Shown here: in pieces, positions 1 to 5,857 of the stretch | Position numbering within the stretch: position 1 is the first letter of the stretch | Layout: each line of letters starts with the position of its first letter | The notes under the pieces: model-generated | What the model saw: only the letters and a program-made list of their open reading frames with translations | Databases searched by the model: none | Told to the model about the DNA's origin: nothing | Position numbers and translations under genes: made by a program | Source of the DNA: JBBQXV01 sp043785585 | GTDB taxonomy: Bacteria; Myxococcota_A; Polyangia; Polyangiales; Polyangiaceae | Assembly: GCA_043785585.1 (NCBI GenBank) | Contig: JAYVXB010000328.1 | Span: 1-5,857 of the forward strand | Direction: 5' to 3' | Length of the DNA: 5,857 nucleotides

Positions 1-848
1 GCGACGCGACGAACGCGCGCGGCGACGTTGTTCGGGAGCTGCGGATGGATGACCGGCAGCGTGCCTTCCCAATCGCGCGAGCCCTCGACCCATTTGGCCG
101 CGTACGAGACGATCGTCGGCGCGCCCGGACCGAGGCGCGAGAAATCGATCTCGGACAGCGGGAGGACGCGCGCCGTCGGGAAGCCGAGGAGCGCGACGTT
201 GAGCTCGCGCCCTTCGATGAACTGCTCGACGATGCACGGCTGATGAAGCGCCTTGACGATCTCGGCGACCTGCTCGCGGAGCTCGGCCTCGGTGCGAACG
301 AGGCTCTTGTGCGTGATGCCGACGGAGCCGTCTTCGCGGAGCGGTTTGACGATGAGCGGGAACTCGAGGTCGCAAGGATCGGTCGCGCGCGCCATCACGC
401 ACGACCGCGGCGTGGGCACGCCTGCCTCTTCGAGGCAGCGCTTCACGCGGTCTTTGTAGAGCGCTTGGCTGAGCGCCTCGGCCGGCGATCCGGTGCAGGG
501 AATGCCTAGAAAATCCAGGAGAAGCGGGATCGCGCTCTCGAGTCGTGCGTCGCCCGCGAGCGACTCGCACATGTTGAACGCGCAGTCGGGCTCGAGCTCT
601 TGGAGCCGCGCGCGGAGCGAGACGAGATCGCCGTCGACGGGAACGAGGTAGGCTTCGTGCGCGCCATCGGCGGACAGCGCATCGCGAACTGCATTCGCGA
701 CGACTGCCACGTCGGCGCGCGCTGCGTAGCCGATGTCACCCTCGGGGCACGCATCTTCGTAGTCGACGTTGAAGAGGATCGCGACTTGGATGGGCCTCCG
801 TCTTGGAGGCCTTCGCCCTTCGCACCGACCCGCCGGCGCATCCATCAT
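1..848 (-). CDS. ATP-grasp ligase, D-Ala-D-Ala ligase-like (partial, C-terminus off window)
   Basis: The reading frame is open from an ATG pair (848 and 845) to base 1, giving 282 codons with no stop; the C-terminal part lies outside. It is probably a cytoplasmic enzyme joining a carboxylate to an amine using ATP. Visible signatures are a beta strand ILFN at residues 24-27, FNMCES at 91-96, GIPCTGS at 115-121, LYKDR at 130-134, IVKPLREDGSVGI at 166-178 (K168 is the expected nucleotide-binding lysine) and VEQFIEGREL at 207-216. These match the order seen in D-Ala-D-Ala ligase relatives. The HEVS motif of true Ddl enzymes is not seen near the N-terminus, so the substrate may not be D-alanine. 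The metal-binding C-terminal motif falls off the window. The first ~20 residues are Arg/Pro-rich and precede the conserved fold. An in-frame TGA at 852-854 limits the start, and no ATG, GTG or TTG lies closer to the fold. The gene is divergent from ccmB. The family is fairly sure; the substrate is unknown. Confidence 0.85.
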   Translation of the reverse strand, partial: MMDAPAGRCEGRRPPRRRPIQVAILFNVDYEDACPEGDIGYAARADVAVVANAVRDALSADGAHEAYLVPVDGDLVSLRARLQELEPDCAFNMCESLAGDARLESAIPLLLDFLGIPCTGSPAEALSQALYKDRVKRCLEEAGVPTPRSCVMARATDPCDLEFPLIVKPLREDGSVGITHKSLVRTEAELREQVAEIVKALHQPCIVEQFIEGRELNVALLGFPTARVLPLSEIDFSRLGPGAPTIVSYAAKWVEGSRDWEGTLPVIHPQLPNNVAARVRRV

Positions 849-859
849 GATTCACGCAT
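845..859 (-). promoter_or_regulatory. possible four-codon leader ORF overlapping the ligase start
   Basis: Reading leftward, an ATG at 859-857 is followed by three sense codons and TGA at 847-845. The stop overlaps both candidate ligase start codons (848 and 845). The best Shine-Dalgarno-like match, GAAGGA at 874-869, sits 9 bases before this leader ATG but 20 bases before the ligase ATG at 848. The ligase start itself has only a weak GGA about 10 bases upstream. This arrangement could couple ligase translation to the leader by re-initiation. It could equally be chance, since the ORF is tiny. Confidence 0.25.
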
Positions 860-1041
860 CCGGTGATGTCCTTCGCGTCGCCCGCCCGCTTGGTAAACAC
901 GCTCGCTGCTACTTCGCAGTATCAAGAGGCGTTACCTTCAATCACGAATCTACAGAGGTCGTGATCGAGGTCAAGAAATTGAGAGACGGTTCGACAAAAA
1001 ATTTGGCGCGATCTTCTCCATCACTCCTGGGAGGAGCTGTG
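849..1041. promoter_or_regulatory. divergent intergenic region between the ligase and ccmB
   Basis: This gap of about 190 bases separates two divergently read genes and must hold the promoters for both. It is visibly less GC-rich than the rest of the window, especially 920-1005, which includes an A6T3 run at 996-1004. I could not find a convincing -35/-10 pair on either strand. TTGGTA at 890-895 resembles a -35 box but has no good -10 at normal spacing. The ccmB frame stays open through this stretch back to 769, but the translated sequence there does not look like CcmB, so I treat it as non-coding. Confidence 0.55.
1024..1036 (+). promoter_or_regulatory. ccmB ribosome binding site inside a small hairpin
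   Basis: GGGAGGAG at 1029-1036 is a strong Shine-Dalgarno sequence. Its GGAGG core ends 7 bases before the GTG at 1042 and 4 bases before the in-frame GTG at 1039, which favours 1042 as the ccmB start. CTCCT (1024-1028) and AGGAG (1032-1036) are perfect complements around a GGG loop. The site could therefore fold on itself and partly hide the ribosome binding site. Confidence 0.5.
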
Positions 1042-1713
1042 GTGATCCTGGGGAAAGATCTCCGCATCGAGATCCGAACGCGCGAGATCGTCACGACCGC
1101 GGGCTTCTTCGCCACACTCGTCTGCGTGATGGCGTCGGTCTCGTTCTACTCGGGTCCTGCCGCGACGGCGCGCATCGCTCCGGGCGCCATCTGGTTGTCG
1201 GTCGCGTTCTCGAGCGTGCTCGCGCTCGGTCGCACGTGGCAGCGCGAGCGCGAAGAAGGCGCGTTGCAGGGGCTGCTCGTCTCGCCGATCCCGCGCGCGT
1301 CGATCTTCCTCGGCAAGATGCTCGGCGTTCTCATCTTCCTCCTCGCCGTCGAGATGATCGTCGTGCCGATCGTCGCGCTGATGTTCCACGTCGATCTCCC
1401 CGACGTCGCCGCGCCACTCGCGCTCGTCCTTTTTCTGGGGACGATCGGCGTCGCCGCGACCGGCACGCTCTTCGGCGCGATGACCGTAAGGACACGCGCG
1501 CGCGATCTCGTGCTCGCGACCGTGCTCTTTCCGCTCTTGTCGCCGACGCTCGTCTCGGGCGTCGCTGCGTCGCGCGAGATCATCGGCGCGTCGGCGGTGA
1601 ACCGCGCCGTCGAGATGGGCGACGTGCAGGACTACATCCTGCTCCTCGTGCTGTTCGACGTCGTCGCCGTCTTCGGCGGCGTGGCGCTCTTCGGCGCGCT
1701 CGTCGAAGACTGA
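1042..1713 (+). CDS. ccmB: CcmB, cytochrome c maturation (haem exporter) ABC permease
   Basis: CcmB is the inner-membrane subunit of the CcmAB transporter of System I cytochrome c maturation; with CcmA it drives release of haem-loaded CcmE. The chosen GTG gives 223 residues, close to the usual size of about 220. A short charged N-terminus precedes about six hydrophobic segments near residues 17-37, 45-64, 92-115, 121-145, 154-176 and 195-219. The cytoplasmic stretch at 65-92, with a charged RTWQREREEG followed by LLVSPIPR and GK, is typical of CcmB. So are the RTRARDL segment at 150-156 and the proline-containing FPLLSP at 163-168. The frame is open back to an ATG at 769, and GTG 961 would give 250 residues, but those extensions are not CcmB-like and the good ribosome binding site is at 1029-1036. 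Neither ccmA nor ccmC is adjacent; both flanking genes are on the other strand. Confidence 0.9.
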   Translation: MILGKDLRIEIRTREIVTTAGFFATLVCVMASVSFYSGPAATARIAPGAIWLSVAFSSVLALGRTWQREREEGALQGLLVSPIPRASIFLGKMLGVLIFLLAVEMIVVPIVALMFHVDLPDVAAPLALVLFLGTIGVAATGTLFGAMTVRTRARDLVLATVLFPLLSPTLVSGVAASREIIGASAVNRAVEMGDVQDYILLLVLFDVVAVFGGVALFGALVED

Positions 1714-1764
1714 TCAGAGGCCCGCGGTCGACACCGGTGCGTTTCTCATCGTCCGGTCAGGTTG
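1714..1764. other. convergent intergenic gap
   Basis: The 51 bases between the ccmB stop (TGA 1711-1713) and the oxidoreductase stop (TAG 1767-1765) are where both transcripts should end. I see only weak potential stems: ACCGG 1733-1737 with CCGGT 1753-1757 around a 15-base loop, and a 4-base stem at 1725-1736. There is no T-run. No intrinsic terminator can be called. Confidence 0.5.
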
Positions 1765-3024
1765 CTACTTCGAAATGTCGACGGCTACCTCTTCTGCCTC
1801 GGCAGACATGCGTGCGTCGTCGAATGGTGTACCGACGACCTCACCAAGTGCCCAAATGTGATCGTGGATCTTTCCGCCGTTGGTGCGCACGACGAAGCCG
1901 CGCGGCTCGTGCGTGAGTCGAGCGCCGGCTTGCGCGCAGAGCTCGTACGCGGGCGCGCGCGGCGCGTCGACGAGGAGGACGTCGGCGTCGTGCGTGACCT
2001 CGCCCGAAGCCGTTGCGACGATCGCCTCTTTCACGCGTGACGCTCCGCGCGCGCGCACCGGAACGCCGTGAACGAGCGTCACTTCGCACGGCGCCTTCAT
2101 CGTCGCAGCGGCGCGCGCGAACGCTTCGCCGAACGGACCGCCTCCCTCCGCGACGGCGATGACGACGCGCTCGCCGGCGAGCACCCCGCGCGCGAGGAGC
2201 CAGCCTGCGGCGCGCGCGCTCATCACGCCGGGGAGATCGTTTCCGTCGAACGCGAGGACGCCGTCGTGCGCGCCGGGCGCGAGGACGAACGCGCGCGCGG
2301 AGAGAACCTCGGCGCCGTCGCCGCCGACGACGAGGAGATCGTCGCCGTAGAATCCGCCCGCGGTCGCGCCGAGACGGAGGCGCGCGCCACTCCGCGCGAA
2401 CGCGTCGTGCATCGCGGACCACGCGGCCGCTTCGTCGCCGACGAGCGCGGACGTGCCCCCTCCGACGACGAGCGCGTCGTCGATCACCTCGACCTCACGC
2501 CCGCGCTTCGCGAGCGCGGTCGCAATCGCCATTCCCGAAGGCCCCGCGCCGACGACGACCACGTCTGCGTTTCGCCGCGCGGCGCGCCGCGGTGACGTGA
2601 TCTCTTTCGGCAGCCGCCCGAGGCCCGCGACGCGACGCGCGAAGATCTGCATCACCTGCTGCACGCCGGGCACGCCGGCGAAGAGCTCGTGGTGGTTCAT
2701 TCCGTCGGGGAAAAACCAGTCGGTGACGCGGAGAAGATCGACGTTGCGCGAGCCGAGGGTGTTCTGCGATTGGATGACCATGCCGTCCTCGGCGGGGACG
2801 AGGCACGTCATCACGTTGGGGCGATCGTCGACGCGCGCGAGGCATCCGTCGCACGCGCCGCGGAAGCAGGCCGGGCCGCGAGGGCGATGGAACTTCGAGC
2901 TGCGAGCGAGGGTGATCTTGCCGGCCGCGACGAGAGCTGCCGCGACGGGCTCTCCGCGCGAGGCCGGGACCGCGTCGCCGTCGAACGTCAGCGTGACGGG
3001 ATCGCGGGGCGGAGTGATGCGCAT
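1765..3024 (-). CDS. 2Fe-2S/FAD/NAD oxidoreductase, HcnAB / sarcosine oxidase alpha-like
   Basis: This 419-residue, probably cytoplasmic flavoprotein starts at ATG 3024; the open frame runs back to 3255, but that part overlaps the upstream gene and is low-complexity. Residues ~10-90 form a ferredoxin-like domain with the FHRPRGP signature (45-51) of sarcosine oxidase alpha and HcnA. Cysteines 53, 58, 61 and 74 (C-x4-C-x2-C-x12-C) are suited to a 2Fe-2S cluster. A dinucleotide-binding fold follows, with VVVVGAGPSG at 155-164 and acidic residues ending the next strand (ID 181-182), expected to bind FAD. A second glycine motif, GGGPFG (294-299), could bind NAD(P). The WALGE at 391-395 matches the closing FAD motif, and the protein ends ~25 residues later. 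It lacks the aminomethyltransferase-like half of sarcosine oxidase alpha. Relatives oxidise amines or amino acids (sarcosine, glycine, proline, opines) with a separate catalytic subunit, which is not in this window. The substrate is unknown. The ribosome binding site is weak. Confidence 0.85.
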   Translation of the reverse strand: MRITPPRDPVTLTFDGDAVPASRGEPVAAALVAAGKITLARSSKFHRPRGPACFRGACDGCLARVDDRPNVMTCLVPAEDGMVIQSQNTLGSRNVDLLRVTDWFFPDGMNHHELFAGVPGVQQVMQIFARRVAGLGRLPKEITSPRRAARRNADVVVVGAGPSGMAIATALAKRGREVEVIDDALVVGGGTSALVGDEAAAWSAMHDAFARSGARLRLGATAGGFYGDDLLVVGGDGAEVLSARAFVLAPGAHDGVLAFDGNDLPGVMSARAAGWLLARGVLAGERVVIAVAEGGGPFGEAFARAAATMKAPCEVTLVHGVPVRARGASRVKEAIVATASGEVTHDADVLLVDAPRAPAYELCAQAGARLTHEPRGFVVRTNGGKIHDHIWALGEVVGTPFDDARMSAEAEEVAVDISK

Positions 3025-3055
3025 GAAGGTCGATCGTCTAGCCGAAACGGAGCTC

Positions 3056-3074
3056 GCGCACGAGCCACGTGCGC
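3056..3074 (-). terminator. hairpin between the TPR gene and the oxidoreductase gene
   Basis: GCGCACG (3056-3062) and CGTGCGC (3068-3074) form a perfect 7-base stem with a 5-base loop. It begins 5 bases after the TGA (3082-3080) of the TPR gene and lies 31 bases upstream of the oxidoreductase start. No T-run follows. It could be a factor-dependent or weak attenuating terminator, an mRNA-stabilising stem, or a chance stem in GC-rich DNA. Confidence 0.3.
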
Positions 3075-3079
3075 AACAA

Positions 3080-5857
3080 TCAGCTGCGCGGAGTCCACGT
3101 GGTGCCGAGTCGCTTGCGGAGCTGCGTCGTCTGCCGCGACAGCGCGTAGCGGACGAGATCCCCGGCGACGGGGTGCGAGAGCACGGCGGCGAGCGCGCGC
3201 GGTCCGGCGGCGTCGGTCTCGCGCGCGAAGACGGTGTCCGACGCACGGAGCGCATCGATCGTCGCGAGGAGATCGCCGCTCAGCGTGAACGCGACGCGAA
3301 GCTCGGTGCGCGCCACGGCGAGCGCGAACGCGTACGCGGCGCGCTCGTCGAGAGGCGGCTCGGCGGCGAGGCGCTCTTCGAGATCCGCGAGCGCTCGCTT
3401 CTGCTTCAGCGCGAGCGTGCCGATCGCGCGGTTTACCCGCTGCGCGAGCTCGTTGACGAGCTCTTCCTGCTGCGGCGAGACGACCTCCGACGCATAGCCG
3501 CGCAGCACGCGTCGCGCCGCGCCCGCGAGGAGCGCGTGCACGTACGGTCCCGGGAGCTCGTCGATCCACGGAACGCCGAGCGCGATCCGCGCGATGGGAC
3601 GGGAGAGCGCGGCGACGTGCTCCGGCTCCGGCCGCGAGGCGAGCGACGCAGGCGCGATCACCCACGCGACGCCGTCGATCAGCGCGACGCGTGACGACGT
3701 GATCGCGTTCGACACCGCGAGCGGCGGCGGCTCGATGCCGAAGACGCGCGACACCGCGGCGTGCGGCCAGAAGAGCGGGTGATCACTCGCCTGCACGAGG
3801 CGATCTCTCGCCGTGATCCCGAGCGCGTCGAGATCCGTGCGCGCCATCTTCGTCTCGACGCCGTCGAGCGCGTGCGCGATCGCGAGCGGCAGACCGGCGA
3901 TCTCGAGCGGCGCGACGAGCGAGAGAAGGGTCGTGCGGTCGAGCGCGCCTGCGTCGTTGTCGAGCGTGCCGGGCGCGGGGCGACGCGCGCGCAGCTCGAC
4001 GTGCGCGCCGTCGTCGAGACCGCCGCCGATGGCGCGGAGCTCGCGCGCGACGAGCGCTTCGTCCGCGTGCGAATCGGCCGCGAGCGCGCGTTCCAGCGTC
4101 GCGAGCGCAGCTGCCGGCTCGGGGAGCGACAAGAGCGGCGACGGATCGGGGACCATCATCGACGCGATCGTCGCGACGGCCTCGGGCGCGCGGCCTGCGT
4201 CGACGAGACCGCGGGCGAGCGCGGCCCGTGCGTCGTGCATGGTCGGCGAGAGTGCGAGCGCTTGCTTCAGGTGCGCCGCGCCTTCCGCAGGCCGTCCGAG
4301 CGCCTCGATTTCGAGACGCCCGAGTCGTACGAGCGTCGCGGGATCGACGTGGCCGAGCGCCTCCGCGCGCGCGAGCAGAGCGCCGAGCACGCGCGCCTGG
4401 TCCGCCGTGCGCGACGCGTGGAGATCGACGAGACGCGCGAGGCGCGCCGTCGTCGGCGCGCACGCGGCGGCCTCCACGAGCGCGCGCTCGGCGGCGGCCG
4501 CGTCGCCCGTCGCGAGATGAACGTCCGCGAGCTCGGCGAGCACGGCGGCCTTTGCCTCGCTCGGGCGCGCGACGTCCGCGAGACGCGCGAGGAGCGTCGC
4601 GATCTCGTTCGGCGGCGCGCTGGCCGCCCGCCGAGCCGCGACCACCTCGCGCAGCGCGCGCTCGCTCGACGGATCGACATCGAGCGCGGCACGGAGCACG
4701 CGCTCCACGTCGGCGGTTCGCGCGGGCGCACGACGGTAGGCCTCGGCGAGATCGAAGAGCGCAGCCAAGCGCGGGTGTGGCTCGCGGACGTGCGCGACGA
4801 GCGACTCGAGCGCCGCCTCCGCCTCGTGCGTCGCACCTTGCTCCGTGGCGACGTCCGCGAGCGCGCGCCACGCGAACGCCGTGGCGGGCGCAACCGCGAC
4901 GATACGGCGCAGCGCTTCGATCGCGAGGAGACGATCGACCGGTGCGAGCCGAGCCACGCGCGCGAGCTCCGTTCCGATCTGGACGATCGCGTTGGGCTGC
5001 GTCGCGCGCGGGAGCGTTCGTCGGAGGAGGGCGACGAGACGATCGCGATGAGTCTCTTCCGTTCGCGCGCCGATGAGGAGCGCCACGGCGGGCACCGCGT
5101 CGGGGTTCGCGTCGAGCGCGCGCTCGAGCCAATCGAACGCGCGGGCCAAGCGCTCGGGTGGCGTGCCGAGCTGCGCATCGCGCGCGGCGAGGAGACGCGC
5201 GGCTGCGTGTGTCCATCGCGCAGCGCGCTCCGACGCGCTCGGGGTGACCTCGGCGAGCGCGATCGTCCCTTCGATGAGCGCGCGCTCGGACCCGAGGCGC
5301 GCGCCGAGACGCGCGGAGCCCTCCGCCGCGACGACCGACAGCGGCGCTTCGACGAGCGCTGTCGAGTACCAAGCGAGCGCCTCGCGCAGCGCCGCGTCGT
5401 CCGCGCCGCTCGCGTCGGGATCGAGCGCCATCGCGATCGTGAGCTGCGCGAGCGCACGCTCGATCGAGTCGGCGGCGCGAGCGACCTGCCGGCGAAGCGC
5501 TTGGAGGTGCGCGCTCCCGCGGTCACCGCGACGAACGGCGCTCGTCGCGTACCGAACGCGCGCGTCGAGAGCCGAGACGTCGTCCGGCGCGAGCGCGAGG
5601 ATCGCGTCGAGGACCGGGATCGGGTCGCTGTTCGGCAGCTCGCGCTCGAAGAGCCAGAAGAGCGCAGAGAGCGCGCCGATGCGCGCAGGCGCGGCGCGCC
5701 ATGCCTCGGATTGCGCGTGGAGCGCGTTCGCGAGAAGAGCAGCCGCGCCGCTTCGTCGCGCCGCGCGCTCGAGCATGCGTAGCGCGTTCGCCGCCGTCGG
5801 CGACGCGGCCACGGCGCGCTCGGCCTCTTCGACGGTCGGCGGATTCGCGGCGACGCC
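3080..5857 (-). CDS. large TPR-repeat protein with a distinct C-terminal domain (partial, N-terminus off window)
   Basis: The frame is open from the right edge to TGA 3082-3080, giving 925 codons in the window. A GTG at 5812 is a possible start (910 residues), but the 15 codons before it are open and repeat-like, so the gene most likely begins outside. Most of the protein, from 5857 down to about 4100, is alanine-rich helix-turn-helix units of TPR type; the clearest lie between about 4150 and 4850, with alternating small and large hydrophobics and Asp-Pro or Ser-Pro turns between helices. Such arrays are protein-binding scaffolds. From about 3960 to the end, ~290 residues are not TPR. This part includes DHPLFWP, an ALIDGVAWVIAP strand-like stretch, a charged helix rich in Lys/Glu, and a basic tail. 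From memory it resembles the C-terminal part of other myxobacterial TPR proteins, but I cannot name its function. No signal peptide can be judged. It may be co-transcribed with the downstream oxidoreductase. Confidence 0.8.
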   Translation of the reverse strand, partial: GVAANPPTVEEAERAVAASPTAANALRMLERAARRSGAAALLANALHAQSEAWRAAPARIGALSALFWLFERELPNSDPIPVLDAILALAPDDVSALDARVRYATSAVRRGDRGSAHLQALRRQVARAADSIERALAQLTIAMALDPDASGADDAALREALAWYSTALVEAPLSVVAAEGSARLGARLGSERALIEGTIALAEVTPSASERAARWTHAAARLLAARDAQLGTPPERLARAFDWLERALDANPDAVPAVALLIGARTEETHRDRLVALLRRTLPRATQPNAIVQIGTELARVARLAPVDRLLAIEALRRIVAVAPATAFAWRALADVATEQGATHEAEAALESLVAHVREPHPRLAALFDLAEAYRRAPARTADVERVLRAALDVDPSSERALREVVAARRAASAPPNEIATLLARLADVARPSEAKAAVLAELADVHLATGDAAAAERALVEAAACAPTTARLARLVDLHASRTADQARVLGALLARAEALGHVDPATLVRLGRLEIEALGRPAEGAAHLKQALALSPTMHDARAALARGLVDAGRAPEAVATIASMMVPDPSPLLSLPEPAAALATLERALAADSHADEALVARELRAIGGGLDDGAHVELRARRPAPGTLDNDAGALDRTTLLSLVAPLEIAGLPLAIAHALDGVETKMARTDLDALGITARDRLVQASDHPLFWPHAAVSRVFGIEPPPLAVSNAITSSRVALIDGVAWVIAPASLASRPEPEHVAALSRPIARIALGVPWIDELPGPYVHALLAGAARRVLRGYASEVVSPQQEELVNELAQRVNRAIGTLALKQKRALADLEERLAAEPPLDERAAYAFALAVARTELRVAFTLSGDLLATIDALRASDTVFARETDAAGPRALAAVLSHPVAGDLVRYALSRQTTQLRKRLGTTWTPRS

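Noticed and set aside
961..1040. Possible remnant of a ccmA N-terminus upstream of ccmB (VIEVKKL at 961-981, then a frame change to IERRFDKKFG from 978).
   Set aside because: ABC ATPases often begin this way and ccmA is the expected neighbour, but the match is short, needs a frameshift, and shows no Walker A motif before ccmB starts. It is too weak to call a pseudogene.
769..1041. The ccmB frame stays open upstream to an ATG at 769, which would give a 314-residue protein.
   Set aside because: The extra residues are not CcmB-like, would overlap the divergent ligase gene, and lack a ribosome binding site. The GTG at 1042 gives the family length and has a strong one.
1725..1757. Short inverted repeats in the convergent gap as a possible bidirectional terminator.
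   Set aside because: The stems are only 4-5 base pairs, one with a 15-base loop, and there is no T-run on either strand.
1236..1916. A 226-residue plus-strand frame overlapping ccmB and the end of the oxidoreductase.
   Set aside because: It is almost entirely Arg/Ala/Asp/Pro of low complexity, a frame shadow of ccmB that runs on into the antisense of the next gene.
3025..3255. The oxidoreductase frame extends upstream to an ATG at 3255.
   Set aside because: The added ~77 residues are Arg/Ser-rich, overlap the end of the TPR gene, and are unrelated to the Fer2 domain, which starts right after ATG 3024.
3761..5782. A 673-residue open frame on the plus strand opposite the TPR gene, plus another at 2453-3694.
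   Set aside because: Both are extremely Arg/Glu- or Arg/Ser/Ala-rich with no recognisable domain, as expected for antisense shadows of GC-rich genes.

Overview
The window is very GC-rich with strong G/C bias at third codon positions. It carries long Ala/Arg-rich proteins and a large TPR protein of a type I associate with myxobacteria. I infer a Myxococcota (Polyangia-like) chromosome; no rRNA or marker gene is present to prove it. There are no tRNAs, insertion sequences, CRISPR arrays or phage genes. The sequence looks like ordinary chromosome, not an obvious mobile island.

Layout, left to right. (1) Bases 1-848, minus strand: the N-terminal 282 residues of an ATP-grasp ligase related to D-Ala-D-Ala ligase. 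Its C-terminus lies beyond base 1. (2) Bases 849-1041: a divergent intergenic region that is less GC-rich than its surroundings. It must hold the promoters for the ligase (leftward) and for ccmB (rightward). (3) Bases 1042-1713, plus strand: CcmB, the membrane subunit of the System I cytochrome c maturation ABC transporter. It stands alone, without ccmA or ccmC. (4) Bases 1765-3024, minus strand: a compact 2Fe-2S/FAD/NAD oxidoreductase related to the HcnA-HcnB and sarcosine oxidase alpha modules. It converges on ccmB. (5) Bases 3080-5857, minus strand: a large TPR protein whose N-terminus lies beyond the right edge. It is 55 bases upstream of the oxidoreductase on the same strand, so the two may be co-transcribed.

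How the genes work together: the sequence does not show one shared pathway. CcmB (haem or cytochrome c maturation) and the Fe-S flavoprotein are both redox-related, but they face each other tail to tail and need not be co-regulated. The ligase and ccmB share a divergent promoter region. I see no clear case for a new multi-gene system. The points most worth a second look are the compact Fer2-FAD fusion, the isolated ccmB with a hairpin over its ribosome binding site, and the atypical ATP-grasp ligase with its odd leader.
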